Notes: generated from the sequence alone by a model not told the origin. DNA of 64,000 nt from Apostichopus japonicus (GCF_037975245.1 NC_092577.1:19714898-19778897); one strand, 5' to 3'. Positions 1 through 11,706 are shown, numbered from the stretch's first letter. A program made the numbers and translations.

Positions 1-1440
1 GGCAAATTAAAAAAAATATCCATCATGGTCACCAAAGGTCACCATGGTCACAAAAGGTCACCAAAGGTCAATTATGGGTCAAGATGTGTTTCTTCCTGTG
101 CAGTAACTTGTGAAACTCCCACTGACAGGGTCCGACATGGTTGATATTTTGGGAGTACTTCTGAATGGGGTAAGGGATCGTTTCCAAACATAACGGTCAT
201 GTCAACGGAAGGTCAGTTAGGGGTCAAAAACTAATATTTTGGCATTAACTTCAGAACAAAATGTCCATCAAGGTTGGGAGTTACGCTATTGCAATCCATT
301 AGTCGACCTTCATTTGGGTGACCTTTGACATCAGGTTCAACTCCAGTGACCTCTATAGTTTCATTCACTCCTCTGTTCACTCCTCTGCAACCATTGTGTG
401 CTAAGTTATTACGGATCAAGGTTTTCTCAAAACCAAATAAGTACAGTTCGGATGATTCTGTGAGTTCTGTAAAAACAGCCAACTCGTGGTCATATCAGAC
501 ACCTGGTCCTCAACAGGTACTCAAAAGTACCAACGATGGATTTGTTATTTTTTTAGCAATAATATTGTGTGTGTACATCGGACCACATAACAATTTTAGG
601 ACAGTGCTGCTCCCCTTGTAAATATTCCTTACAAGCAAGGAACCTTAGTGCCCTTGGGCTCTTCTTTCAATTCTGGATTTGACTGCAGCACAGTCTTTCA
701 ACTGAAGGGAATCAGCGAAAAAATACTCGGGGATCCTGCACCAGATCATAAAGGCTCCAATAAGAGCGACCACTCATCTTTCGAATGAAGAAATTGAAAT
801 GCAGCTTCATGTTCAAAAATGTCGAGAAAAGGATCAATACTGCTATAAATTTTCTCTTCATGTAGTGCAACATTTTCAACTTTATTCCTTCTTTGTTGAG
901 AATTTTATTGAGTGGGTCACGGAAATCTTGATTTCATTGTATAATGTTTTACATACACTGAGTCTGCTTGCTCAATCCAGGCCCATGCTTAATTTAAGCA
1001 ACTCAGGAACACTTGACAGATAAGGTAGTTAACGGTTGAAGAGATGCGAAAAATATCTTAACTGAAACTTGACTTGCAGATGAAAAGTCCATACTTTTAC
1101 CCTGCTCGCAGCGCCATGTAGAGAAATTAAGTTCATAAATGAAAATAGGACAAGTTAACTCCAACTAATGTCAATCAAGGTATATAACAAGTGAAGAATT
1201 TATGCAAATGAGAATATTAAAGGAAGTTATGCATACTTAGAAGCAAGTGTACATATCATCAAAACAGGGGGAGAATAATAGAAAGAAAGGGAGTATGAAA
1301 GTTGAAGCATGCAAGATTGAAAATAAACAAAGGTAAGTAAATAAACATATCTGAGGAAAGCTAGTAGAAGCTGTCTTTAATTTTTCGAAAAACAAACACA
1401 GAAAGCTGTCTGCTACATTCCCCAGGTAGAAAAGAGATTA
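1..1440. other. Gene-poor spacer with GGTCA motifs at its start
   Basis: I see no convincing gene here. Positions about 25-85 hold a short run of GGTCA/AGGTCA half-sites spaced by three to four bases, resembling nuclear-receptor half-sites or the TGACC-type dispersed repeats seen near 29.9 and 47 kb. The short open frames at 231-621 and 799-1023 lack recognisable motifs and look like chance frames. Confidence 0.5.
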
Positions 1441-1445
1441 GGTAG

Positions 1446-2560
1446 GTGGACCAAACCAAGCCCACCGCTCAAGGGGGTCTTATACAGAACGGTCCTTTAG
1501 ACAAGGATTGGTTTGCGCTTTCCCCAAATGAAACCAAAAATGATCCTCTCCAATCGCACCAAGGCATGATCGTACCAGGATACCAAAGGAGAGGAACAAT
1601 AAAACGATTAACAACTGTAATCTTCCCAGGGATGGAGAGCCACCTGTGACTGAATGTGTCGAGCCTTGCCTCCGCCTGATCAGCCTTCTCGGCCCAAGTG
1701 GTGGCATCCGGGGCACCATAACCTAGCCAGATGCCATTTACCTTCATCATGACATCTGACCAAGTAGCATCGAACGGGAGGGATTGGCCGCGCCAACCTC
1801 CTAAACGCAGCCCTTTGGTCTTGGACTTGTTGAGTCTGCCACCAGTAGCCTCTTGTAAGGTGGTCAAAACCTTCGATTAAGGCTTGAAGGAGGCGAGGTC
1901 CGACATCGGCATACTGCACGCATTTAACTCTAGCTCCACCGGTACGTTGAAGGGTGGAAATCCCAGGCATCTGTCCAGCGAGGTAATGAGTGTTTCGCTG
2001 AAGAGAACATACAACAGGGAGAGGGGACAACCCTGACGGACTCCCCTTCGAACCGGGAAGGGACCAGAAGTTAATCCGTTAACAGTGCTCGTGACGTCCT
2101 TGTATAGTAACGAGACCCAAGGAATATACAGTGAGTTCAATCCGAAGGACTCTAAGGTTCTGAACAGGAAGTCGTGATCTACCATGTCAAAGGCCTTCTC
2201 CTGGTCCAATGAGACCAGTGCACATGGCAAATCACGAACTTTAACAAACTCGATCAAGTCTCTCTCATCAACCAGAGGTTATGTTGAATACACTTGCCTC
2301 GCACAGCACAAGTCTGGAGAGGACCTACAATATCCGGCATCATATCCGCTAAGAACAATATTTCCAACCCGCTGTGTTTGGCTCATGTAATTCAACTGGA
2401 AAGCGGTAGCGAACACATCTCTCAAGTCCCCACCGAGGACCTCCCAGAAGGGTCCTATAGAACTCTGCAGGGAGGCCATCGGGGGACTTTCCCTTCTTCA
2501 TCGCTGCTACTGCTGTCCAGAGCTCACCAACGGAGAGATTCGAGCCCAAGCTATCGTTTT
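1446..2560 (-). pseudogene. Broken Tx1-type LINE ORF2 fragment (reverse transcriptase)
   Basis: Minus-strand segments match, in order, the reverse transcriptase of the Tx1 LINE at 8.1-11.5 kb. Near 2460-2560 lies the GKSPDGLPAEFYRT motif. At 1877-2257 comes the block with SLDQEKAFDMVDHDF and RGVRQGCPLS. At 1469-1867 comes the thumb-side block with TGGRLNKSKTKGLRLGGW and LLWYPGT. The pieces lie in different frames. The catalytic YADD region survives only as QYADV and then shifts frame (about 1895-1925), so the copy is dead. Sequence between the first and second blocks is missing. Endonuclease and ORF1 are absent, consistent with an old 5'-truncated or deleted copy. It is more diverged from the 8-11 kb element than the later Tx1 tails are from one another. 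Confidence 0.88.
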
Positions 2561-2589
2561 TACTATACATGTATTTTTTACTATACATG

Positions 2590-3380
2590 TATGTAAGTGT
2601 TTAGTGAATTGAGCACAAATGACCTGATGACCTCTAAGCGTCCTCCAAAATTGTTTGCACTAAATGTTTACTATAGCATGCAAGTTTCAACAATATACCT
2701 CTTATATATCTCCGAATACTGCACTTACTTGAATATTGCATAAATTAGGCAAATTAGCGTGAATTGAAACAATGATGTTGCCCTTCCAAATTTCTTCAAC
2801 ATAGCTCCTATGGTTTAAGATTTATGGTGTTCGCACAAATACGCATGCACACACACACTGTAATGGTCACTAAGTCTCTTGTAAACGTAGTTCAGGCAAG
2901 ACAATATTATACAGTATAGCGAAGTTCGGAACACTGCAAAGTTCCAACATCCTCATTTTCATAACATTTTAGCGAGGAATATGTAATAAAACTCCTAAAT
3001 GAAATTTGATGTAAGGTCACACCATTTTACGGTCTTTCCACAAAATATTACATTTGAAGAACATTTTCTTCAGGTACTGAACATTGTGTTAACTTGAATG
3101 GAATAACGCAAACTGTTTTCAAAATCAACACTTTTAGCAATCAACCCCCCAAAAAAATATGAAAATACGAAATATATATATGAATTGAAGGTAATAATTA
3201 GAGCTGTCTATAATATTCCATGCCTATCAACTTTTAGCGGCCACTTTAGTAGGCCGTTCCAACTTAGCAACATTCGGACATTGCCAACTTAGCCAATATT
3301 TCCTTTACAAAAAGTAGAATATTTGCTGCAAATATTTGCCTAATTTTTGGAAACCCCCACAATTGATGTCTATCAAGCTG
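2590..3380. other. AT-rich spacer, no feature seen
   Basis: No open frame or repeat that I recognise. A TATACATGTAT-type duplication near 2567-2592 and a short CA run near 2848 are the only local patterns. Confidence 0.5.
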
Positions 3381-3381
3381 A

Positions 3382-3700
3382 TCAATAAAGGGTCAATTTG
3401 GTTTCATTAATACAGGTATTTCTTGGAGTTGAAATTTCCTTGAGTGGAGTTGAGGGTATTACTTGTACAGTTTTGTTTACAATTAGGCGTGATCTTCCCT
3501 TATCAAAGTTCCGCAATAGGACACTTGTTTTTGGGTAATTTAGGGACAAGTTTGTTCTCATAGCAGATTGCTTTAGTGGCACCGGTGGGATCAGCAATTC
3601 CAATAACAACATTGTTGTCCTGTTCTTTAGTATCTACCATAAGGACTCTTACTACCTTTGGGTATGGCCCGTAAGAAATGGATGATACTGTTTCCATCTG
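3382..3700 (-). pseudogene. RPA-like OB-fold exon next to Helentron copy 1
   Basis: Minus-strand exon-like segment. A splice acceptor (TTCACAG) is followed directly by ATG and an OB-fold-like stretch (PKVVRVLMVDT, VVIGIADPTGATKAICYE). After a one-base frameshift near 3545 it continues with SVLLRNFDKGRSRLIVNKT and VIPSTPLKEIST. Exon architecture (ATG right after the acceptor, beta-strand pattern, a proline-rich tail with PSTPLKEI) matches the exon at 43181-43614, which belongs to a similar gene beside the second Helentron. RPA70-like OB-fold proteins bind single-stranded DNA, and RPA-like genes are known passengers of some Helitrons. The frameshift indicates a decayed copy. Function is inferred from fold-like pattern and position, not from a search. 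Confidence 0.55.
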
Positions 3701-4322
3701 TGAAGACAATTTCGATAAAAATTGATAAGTTAAAATAGTGTACGTAAAGATAAGACTGTCAATGTATATGATAATTTATGACAGTGATTAGGTCTTTTCA
3801 TTGAAGGGTTGTGTGGGATGAAGGAGTAACCTTGTTGAAGTTCTTTGTTATATATAATAAATTACAGATATTCATGTTGTCAAAGCTATAGTGTTGTGAA
3901 AAATTCAAGAGGAAACAATTAACAAGTAATTGTATTTGAATACTAGGGTCGCTGGTCTCAACTTCAGCCTTTCCTACGTTGTCCCTTATTTCAGATATAT
4001 ATCTCAAAGTGATGTAACTTGCCTCTGACTATTGATATTTCGTTTTCTCAAATATCTCTTTGTCTCAAACAAGCTGCAAGTAGTCACTAATGGATGACAA
4101 ACATATTCCACTATGCAAGATGCCTTGTCCATTCGCCTTTTTATTTCAGTCTCCTAACTGGCCCTTTTGTGTACCTGACAAAAGAGGCTATCGTGTATGA
4201 CAATGACAATAAATTGCTAGTATAGAGTGAGTAAGTACAGTATGTTCTGTAAGAAAGTGGATTGACAGTATTTTTTCACAATTAAATGAAAATGTTTCAG
4301 TTTTTAGTTGTAAGGTGAGCAC

Positions 4323-6791
4323 CTACGACTTGTTTAGTATGATTTCTTTGTATTTGAATGTTCTTGTCAATAAAGAGAGAAGGCTGTTTTTGTCTGGCGT
4401 GTTTTCGAGTACATCAACATTTAAATCACGAATAATCAATGTTTCTTGTGAATGATCTCTGTGACTTACAAAGTTACTCAATGCATCATGGAATTGTTGC
4501 ATGGGAACCTTTTTAGACCTGTACATTAGTGCAATTTGAATACTTCCAGCACATGTGTCTTTGGTTGTCAGGGAGATTTCAATATTATTTGTATTCAGTG
4601 TATGTTCAGTCAGTGTTGTGATATTATTCTTAGTGTAGATTACAGTGTCATATGGGGAGATTGAGACAGGAGCATGAGATGGGATGTTTTTGAAAAGTGT
4701 GAATCCTTCAATGTACAGCTCATCATTTGTTATTGGTTCTGATATATGGCATTCAGTGAAAAGTAGAATATCAGCAGATGTGATTGTGCTGTCATGAATT
4801 ATGTCAGAAATGTGTCTCCTCAATTATCGTGTGGAACGAAGGCTTTCTACTTCCTTGACTACATTTCGATCAACATTAATTTTCTCAGGATTAAGATCAA
4901 CAATGTATATTCCATTTATGGAAGTCACTGTAATCTTGTGATCTAGCACCTGCCATATGGTATCTCCTTGACATCTATGGACTGTCTTTGCAGTTGCGGG
5001 TCTGAGGGTAATTGTTTCCACATAACTTCTGCATTTTGGTGCGACCAATCCTGAACTGTTGACTACTTCTTGATATTGGTGTCCATGTTCAAGCAAGCTT
5101 GGAATGATACAGTTCTCTTTTAGAGTGTCGACATGCTTTACCTACACTTATGTCATCGAACTGCACCCATATAGTGTGAATGTTCTGATCATGTACATTC
5201 TCTATATACTTCATGATACCAGTAGCACCATTAATAATTCCATCTTCAACTGAAACATTGAGACAGAGGTGAATTCGTTGGTCAATGCCCAAGGATAGTT
5301 CAGTGAATAATCCCATTTTCTTTTGAGGGTTGTTCGCTATGCAAGTCAGTAATTTCTGTTTGACTGTGTTTGGGACATCACCTACGACAATGTCTTCAGA
5401 TCTAATTATGAGCTTTAGAGTGTCTAGTTTGGGAAAAACTTCATCATTGCGTGCATTCACTCTTAGGTTTGTCTGATACATGTGTAACATTTGATGGAAC
5501 ATTGTCGACTGTAAACTGTAGTGTTCAGCAGCTTCAAATCATCACCTGTTTGTCTGTTTTCTCTTAGTCGGTTGAAAAGTTGAGTAAAACTCTTCTCATC
5601 TTTTTGTCGCATGATTTCAGTTAGTTCAAATGCCATAAAAAGATCTTTCCATAAATTAGATCATTAAATATCCATCCATCAAACACTGGCTTGAGTTGAA
5701 AGAGATCACCAACAGCAATGATGCTAACACCTCCAAATATGTTCTTGCTACCCATAATTTGTTGCAGTCTTTTATCTATGTATGTAAACATTCCATTACC
5801 AACCATAGGTATTTCATCAATGAAAATGATTTTCGAATTTCAGAACTTCAGAACACTCGAAGTGAGTTTAGCTTGTCTGATGTTAATGCCTGGTAATGAA
5901 ATTCTTGACTAGCTGGAATGAGTACAGCACTGTGAATGGTACTGCCTTTAATACCATGAGCTGCTTTGCCTGTTGGTGCCATTAGAAGAACGTGAGTATC
6001 ATCTGGATCACTTCCAGGCTGGCAAGAATAGTATTTCAAAAGTGCATTGTACAGAGCTTTCAATACTTGAGATTTTCCTACACCAGCTCCGCCAGTCAGA
6101 AATGTGTACAGTGGTTCTGGTTGCTTTGCACCAATGCAGTACATAGTAGAAGTGTTTGTGTTCTTTGTTCAGGCTGCGTACTACAGTTCTGTATTCAGAA
6201 TCAGGCAAGCGAGGTTTTTGCTATTCTTCTATGTTTGCACTATTGATTTCAATCCCAATGGGATTTTCACTTGTTCATATGTTCTGTATTTGGTGGTATC
6301 TGATCATACATCTCAGGGTGTTCTTCATTTTCAATATCATCAATTGCCTGGTCAATGATATCTCCACTGTGGTTATATTGTGCTTCCTTGTCTTTTATCT
6401 TGGATTCAACCTGAAGGTATCGTTCTTGGTACGTATCACATGACTCTATGATATTATTCTCAGATCTCCAAGGAAAAAATAACATCAGTTGCTCTCTGTA
6501 GTACTTTTCTGCATCATTTTCCTTGTTAAACCAACTGTGTAGCATTTGGCCTCACCAGTATCCCTGCATATCATGGTTATCAGCATTATCATGTGATTCA
6601 TAGTCATGGGTAGTGCTGTCTTTGTTCAATTTGACAGAAGGGTCATCAGCATTTTCATCTAATTCATAGTCATTGTGAGTGCTCTCATTGTTCTTGTTGT
6701 CACTAGTTATATCGAACCAAGCTGCAAAGTCTGCAAGGCAATAATGTTCTTGTGCTTTAGGTCGGACAGCATACTTCCTGATAAGTCCCAT
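4323..6791 (-). pseudogene. Helentron copy 1: PIF1-type helicase fused to EEP endonuclease (decayed)
   Basis: Reading minus, 6791 to 4323. First comes a Rep-helicase linker (ADFAAWFDI near 6725). Next are Walker A GGAGVGKS (about 6085-6105), Walker B FIDEIPMVG (about 5795-5840), motif III GDLFQLKPV (about 5695), and helicase motifs near TVHRCQGD (about 4970). The last part is an endonuclease/exonuclease/phosphatase-like domain with LLFTECH and LIIRDLNVDV (4323-4823). A C-terminal EEP-type endonuclease on a Rep/PIF1 helicase is the hallmark of Helentrons, a Helitron subclass that moves by rolling-circle replication. Frames change at about 6144, 5620-5520 and 5100, and 'RDLN' replaces the usual GD(F/L)N, so this copy is inactive. 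Its upstream part is displaced by a LINE inserted at 6792-6809 and resumes at 11707. Confidence 0.88.
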
Positions 6792-6809
6792 ACATTCAAT
6801 ATCTGTAGA
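6792..6809. repeat. Target-site duplication, 5' side of Tx1 LINE
   Basis: The 18 bp acattcaatatctgtaga occurs here and again at 11689-11706, bracketing the LINE exactly. On the minus strand it is six codons of the interrupted Helentron frame. Confidence 0.95.
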
Positions 6810-7020
6810 TTGTCAGTTGGCTTTCGTGGAGTGCGGACGTGTTTTTCGCTCTCACTCTCCATCTGATACAGCTACTTTCTTACCTTACTGTACTGTGTTA
6901 TACTTCCCGCCAGGCGGGTGTGTGCGTTTGTCGTATATAGTTATCGTATATCGTTTTAAGTTTAAACCTGTCTTTAGTTTGTTTTTGTTACTCCTCTGTG
7001 GCATAGCCACCTTCGGTATC

Positions 7021-8112
7021 ATGGCATCGCGCCGTGATTCGAAAATTGTTAAGTTGACCTTCACCGGTGAACAAGCGGTTCCACCGGTGCAAGTTTTTAG
7101 TATTTTAAAGAGTAAGGGTGTTGTTGTGCCTGGAGAGGTTGATGCTTTACAAGCTCTCCAGGGTCGTAATACGTACGATTTACGTTTTACCAGTGACGTG
7201 GCCCGTCAGAAAGGTGTCACGTCGCTGAGTAACGTCGAGGGGATGACAGTTACTCCATACGAGCGATCCGTATGGGTAACTATCATCCACGTAGGACTAG
7301 AGGTGCGGCAGGAACTTGTCGTAACGGTTTTGGGTCGGTTCGGGGCTGTCAAGGCTGCCAAAATGTGCTCCTATGCACAAGCCCCTGGGGTGTTGAACGG
7401 GCACCGACAGGTTCGGATCGACCTGAAACAGGACATTCCCTCCTTCCTGTTTATAGCAGGGCATAAAGCCCACGTGCGGTATCCCGGTCAGCCCCGTACC
7501 TGCTTCAGGTGTGGGGAGACCGGGCACGAAGCCAAGGGCTGCCCAAACAAGAAATGTGGGCGCTGCCTTCGTCTTGGGCATGATAGCACCGCTTGCCCAA
7601 ACGAGGTTGTGTGCTCACTATGTGGGAAGGAGGGACATGTCTTTCGAGCTTGTCCCTCCTCTTATGTCTCTAGGACTAAGAGTGGGGGTAAGTCAAGTTC
7701 CGACGCACCTACTACTTCACGAGAGGAGGGGGAATCTGGTGGGATTTTACCCTCCCCTGCACCTGGTTCACCCTCCCCCGTCGTTGCAGACCCCAACCCC
7801 GTGCCCGCACCGAGAAAGTCTCCACCAGCTTCCCCCATCAACTCGTCCAGTTCCGTCCCCAGTCCGCCGCCGGTATCGCCAGATCCGGAGGCTTTGTCTG
7901 ACGGAGAATCGGTGGTCATCTATTCTCCGGAGGTTCTGTCTGACAGCGACTCCGGTGAATCGGTGATCAGCGAGCCGAAACGTGCCACTGGGACGAGCTG
8001 GTACGACGAAATGGGGGAACCCTCTCTTAAAAGGTCGGCTTCAAGTGACGACTCGGACGACGATATGTCGTCAAGGGCGCGCTTGAAGCTTACGGAATCG
8101 TCGTCTTCGTAG
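7021..8112 (+). CDS. Tx1 LINE ORF1, CCHC zinc-knuckle nucleic-acid-binding protein
   Basis: The 363-residue protein starts at ATG 7021. This start is preferred over the upstream in-frame ATG at 6817, because the copy at 45.0-46.3 kb begins the same way (M-A-x-R-R-D-S-K-I-V). The N-terminal half (about 1-155) is a conserved ORF1 domain with LTFTGEQAVPPVQVF and VTPYERSVWVTIIHV. Three zinc knuckles follow (CFRCGETGHEAKGC, CGRCLRLGHDSTAC, CSLCGKEGHVFRAC; roughly residues 160-215), then a Pro/Ser-rich and acidic tail. Such ORF1 proteins coat the element RNA. The frame is intact with no lesion. It lies 20 bp upstream of the ORF2 ATG, so ORF2 is probably translated by reinitiation or bypass. Confidence 0.92.
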   Translation: MASRRDSKIVKLTFTGEQAVPPVQVFSILKSKGVVVPGEVDALQALQGRNTYDLRFTSDVARQKGVTSLSNVEGMTVTPYERSVWVTIIHVGLEVRQELVVTVLGRFGAVKAAKMCSYAQAPGVLNGHRQVRIDLKQDIPSFLFIAGHKAHVRYPGQPRTCFRCGETGHEAKGCPNKKCGRCLRLGHDSTACPNEVVCSLCGKEGHVFRACPSSYVSRTKSGGKSSSDAPTTSREEGESGGILPSPAPGSPSPVVADPNPVPAPRKSPPASPINSSSSVPSPPPVSPDPEALSDGESVVIYSPEVLSDSDSGESVISEPKRATGTSWYDEMGEPSLKRSASSDDSDDDMSSRARLKLTESSSS

Positions 8113-8132
8113 TTTTGCCCCACTGCCCTCTC

Positions 8133-11100
8133 ATGGCCCATACACTTTCAGTTGCCACTTTGAACGTGAATGGCATGAGGGATCATCGCAAGCGCAGTCG
8201 CATTTTCCAGTATTGTAAATCAATGGAGGTCGACTGCGTTTGCCTGCAAGAAACACATATTTTGGAAGAAGATGTCCCTCTATGGGCTTATGAGTGGGGT
8301 GGTGAGCTGCATGCTTCGTTTGGTTCGTCTTCATCCTGTGGCACTGTCATCCTTCTGTCAGCTCGTCAGGCGGGTTGTGCCACTAGGGTGGAGACGGATC
8401 ACGAGGGCCGATTGGTTTGCATTTTATTCAAGTATCCACAGGGTAACATCGCCATTTGCAATGTGTATGCTCCCAATCGGCCTTCTGCTAGACGAGATTT
8501 TTTTAACACGCTGCCTTCCTTTGTTCCTGGTAGTGCGCCGTGTGTCATGGTCGGAGACTTTAACTGTGTCCCAGACTCGGGTCTTGACAGACTCGGAACT
8601 TCTGTGTCTGCAAGTCCCGACGCTGGGATCACAGAATTGGACAGATTCACTTCGGCACACCTTTTAGCCGATGTCTGGAGGCATATGCACCCGTGTAGTA
8701 CGGTGTATACGTGGGTGAGGCCTAACGGAGAAGATGCCTCCAGGATAGATCGAGTGTATGCGCCCGTAAGTTTTACATTTTCGGGTTGCGAGACGCTCAG
8801 CTGTCCGCTCTCTGACCATGACACTGTAGTAGCACGTTTTGTTTTGCCTTCCAATTTCCCCATCGGGCGGGGCCTATGGAAGCTTAACTGTCGGATTCTT
8901 GGCGAGGCAGAGTTCCGCCAGGGTTTCGAGACCAGGTACAAAGGATGGCAAACATTGAAGCCGGCCTTTGCTTCTACATCCCAATGGTGGGATGAGGTCA
9001 AGTTGCGCATCAAACGCTACGCAATTCAGTATTGCGTGACCCGCGCACGGCGTCGAAGAGAAATTCTCCAAGCTGTGCGCGGAGGTGAAGTTTGGCGACC
9101 CTTCGGCAGTCATCGCTTTGCAGACTTATCTCGATGAAAAGTACCACGGTGCCCGCGTCAGGGCCCGTGTCGAAGCGGTGGAAGCCGAGGAGCGCCCTTC
9201 ACTGAGGTTTTACCAGTCCGTTAGCTCATCGGCAGGTGACAGACGCGTCCCGTCTGTACGCGCTACTGATGGGACCGTGGTTAGTGACCCTCACGGCATT
9301 GTCCGCGTATATAAAGAGTAGTATTCGAGTTTGTTTACGCGTGGCAATGTCGACTTGTCGGCACAGGCTGATTTATTGAGGGGATTCTCAAAAACCGTTC
9401 CCCACGATGTCAATGATATTTTGGGGGGCGAAATAACCACTGTTGAGCTTTGGAAGGCGCTTTCGAAGATGAAGAATGGCAAGTCCCCGGGTTCGGACGG
9501 GCTTCCGAGGGAGTTCTACCGAACCTTCTGGGCAATAATAGGACCCGACATCAGAGCCGTCTTCGAGGACGCCTTCCAAAACGGACTGTTAAACCAAAGT
9601 CAACGTCTGGGCATGATTACTTTGCTGCCCAAGTCTGGGGACCCCTTGGATCCCCGTAACAAGCGTCCGATCACCTTGTTAAATGTGGACTACAAGTTGC
9701 TGGCTAAGGCTTTGTGCAACCGCCTTGCACTGGCTATGCCGCATCTTGTGGGTGATCTCCAGACTTGTGCAGTGAAGGGTCATTGCTTCCAGCAGAACTT
9801 GTGGTTGATGCGCGACTTGACCGACTTTGTTATTGAGCGTGATCTGCCATGTGCATTGGTGTCTCTGGACCAGCAGAAGGCCTTTGACATGGTGGATCGC
9901 GGTTTTTTAATGAATGTATTGGAGACGTTTCAGTTGCACCCAAATTTTCGTAAATGGATTTCTGTTTTGTATCAGGAAAGTTTCAGTTCTGTTATCGTAA
10001 ATGGGTTTTGTTCGGAGGTTTTTAACGTAGAGAGGGGGGTGCGCCAGGGGTGCCCTCTGTCTCCATTACTTTATGTTTTGTTTAGCGAGTCCCTCTCTCG
10101 TCTTTTGGAAAGGGACTCCAGACTTGTTCCATTCGTTGTGCCAGGGGGTGCCAAAGTGAAATGCGCTCAATATGCAGATGACGTGACATGTGTTGTTTCG
10201 AGTCTGGGCTCCTTTCGCGCACTCTCGCAGGATTTATCTATTTTTGAGAGAGCTACCGGGGCGAAGTTGAATCCAGAAAAGACAAAGGGCCTTCGTCTTG
10301 GTAGCTGGAGATACAGAGACTTACCATTCGGTGCGTCGTGGTCGGATCAGAATATCAAAATTAATGGTATATGGTTCGGCTACGATGCACCTGGTGATGT
10401 CACCTGGAGCGAGAGGGCTGAGGTATTTGAGAGCAGGCTCGAAACCTTTGGCACCCGCTGGCTTTCGATCCTAGGGAAAGTCACCGTAGTTAATCGTTTT
10501 GTTTCGCCCATCTTGTGGTACCCGGGCGCGGTGTATCCAATTCCGCGTCGCGTCTTAGTGCGGTTGGAGAGAGCGATATTTTCATTTATTTGGTCGGGTG
10601 GTACAGAGCTTGTCAAAAGGGCGGTAATGTACCAAAAACTGGAGAAGGGTGGGTTAGGGGTGGTTCATCTGGGAAGTAAGTTAACTTGTTTGTTATTTAA
10701 GCAGTTGTTTGTAGCGGTAACTGACCCAGGGTTGCCTTGTTCATATTTTGTACGTTTTTGGGGCGGTTTGCACCTGCGTCGATGGGTCCCGGCGCTGTTT
10801 AGCAACAGAGAACCGCATAGTAGTACTCCAAACAGGGTGGTGCGTGTCATTTGCTCCGCTCTGATTGAGTTGCCCCCTGTTGACCTGTCACAGCCGGCCC
10901 TCGTTCACAGTTCGTTGCGGGATAGGGCCTTGAATGCAATTTTTGTACAGGGACGTCATCCTGTCGAAGTATGGCGTTCGGTGCATTCAAGGCTGAATGG
11001 TTGCAGGCTCCGTGACCTTGCATGGAGAATTGCACACGGTGCCTTGGTGACCAATCTGAAAAGGTATCACTGGCGATTGGGTGATGGACTGTGCCCGAGG

Positions 11101-11523
11101 ACCGGCTGTGACAGCTTAGAGAGTACTGCCCATGTTTTTTGGCATTGCCCCTTTGTTTTGAACTTGTGGGAGTGGTTTCAGTCCTGGACCGACCGTTTAA
11201 CGGGAGACCGTTCCTGGTCGGTGGGACAGGGTTTTGTCTTGTATGGATTAGATCCTCCAGTTTGTTCCGTTGCTGTGTTGCAGCGTATTATCTATGTTTG
11301 TTCTGTTGTAAAAAAACTTATTTGGAGGAATAGATGTGATGTTGTTTTTAGGGGGAAATTTGCCAGTTGGCAGGCAGTCCTGGAGGCGGTGAAGTCTGAC
11401 ATTCGCCTTCAGGTTGAAGGCGATTTTCGCCGTTTATCTAGGGCTGCCTTTTTTGGACGGTGGTGTGCTGGGGAAGGGTGTTTTGTTTCGCTGCGTGCTG
11501 GTCGTCCTTTTGTAGTTTTTTAA
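8133..11523 (+). pseudogene. Tx1 LINE ORF2: APE endonuclease plus reverse transcriptase (one frameshift, one stop)
   Basis: ATG at 8133. The endonuclease (about 8133-8870) shows ATLNVNGM, the catalytic E in CLQETH, VGDFNCV, RIDRVY and the catalytic LSDHDTV. The reverse transcriptase (about 9440-10330) shows SPGSDGLPREFY, SLDQQKAFDMVD, RGVRQGCPLSPLL and YADD at 10171-10182. A C-terminal region follows, including a C-x-H-type cluster (STAHVFWHCPF, about 11130). Two lesions break it: an indel near 9058-9061 moves the linker into another frame, and a TAG at 9319-9321 sits just before the RT. All catalytic motifs are present. The product would nick target DNA and prime reverse transcription on it. 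With only two lesions the copy is young. Assembly error at the frameshift cannot be excluded. Confidence 0.93.
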
Positions 11524-11688
11524 TATTTCAGGGGGGGGGGGTTGGGCGTTTTGTCTCTGCAGGTCGGTGAGCGTATGTACTTTTTTTTGGCTCGCTTGAC
11601 CTGAGGTTCGTTTGTAAGAATGGGATGGTTTGGTAGTGCCGTTTGGCCGTGACGTTTTGTATCCCGTATGACGGGTCACGTAAAAAGC
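11524..11688 (+). other. Tx1 LINE 3' UTR and terminus
   Basis: After the ORF2 stop comes an 11-base G run, a T/G-rich stretch and the terminus cacgtaaaaagc. The last 150 bases recur in reverse at 43848-43997. The terminal gctttttacgtg (reverse) also ends a different Tx1 3' UTR subfamily at 12.85, 25.39, 44.64 and 54.91 kb, so it is probably the recognition signal used by the element's reverse transcriptase. Confidence 0.85.
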
Positions 11689-11706
11689 ACATTCAATATC
11701 TGTAGA
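11689..11706. repeat. Target-site duplication, 3' side of Tx1 LINE
   Basis: Perfect 18 bp repeat of 6792-6809. The first two bases (ac) might belong to the LINE end, so the duplication is 16-18 bp. Confidence 0.95.

Larger units (their letters stand above)
6810..11688 (+). mobile_element. Tx1-clade non-LTR retrotransposon (LINE), nearly full length
   Basis: A 4.88 kb element with a 5' UTR (6810-7020), ORF1 with CCHC zinc knuckles, ORF2 with an APE-type endonuclease and reverse transcriptase, a G-rich 3' UTR, and the 3' terminus cacgtaaaaagc without a poly(A) tail. Clade assignment rests on the reverse transcriptase signature (SLDQQKAFDMVD, RGVRQGCPLSPLLYVL, ATGAKLNPEKTKGLRLGSW) and the triple-knuckle ORF1, both typical of Tx1/L1-group elements. 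The 5' start is confirmed by the target duplication and by shared sequence (gtggagtgcggacgtgtttt) in the relative at 19.4-20.2 kb. It is inserted antisense inside a Helentron coding region. ORF1 is open; ORF2 carries one frameshift and one stop, so the copy is fairly young but not autonomous. Confidence 0.95.

Noticed and set aside
6817-7020. N-terminal extension of Tx1 ORF1 from the upstream ATG
   Set aside because: The related ORF1 copies start at the equivalent of 7021 (M-A-x-R-R-D-S), and the upstream part is 5' UTR.
8399-9113. Minus-strand frame of 204 codons and neighbours
   Set aside because: Antisense of LINE ORF2; no motif.
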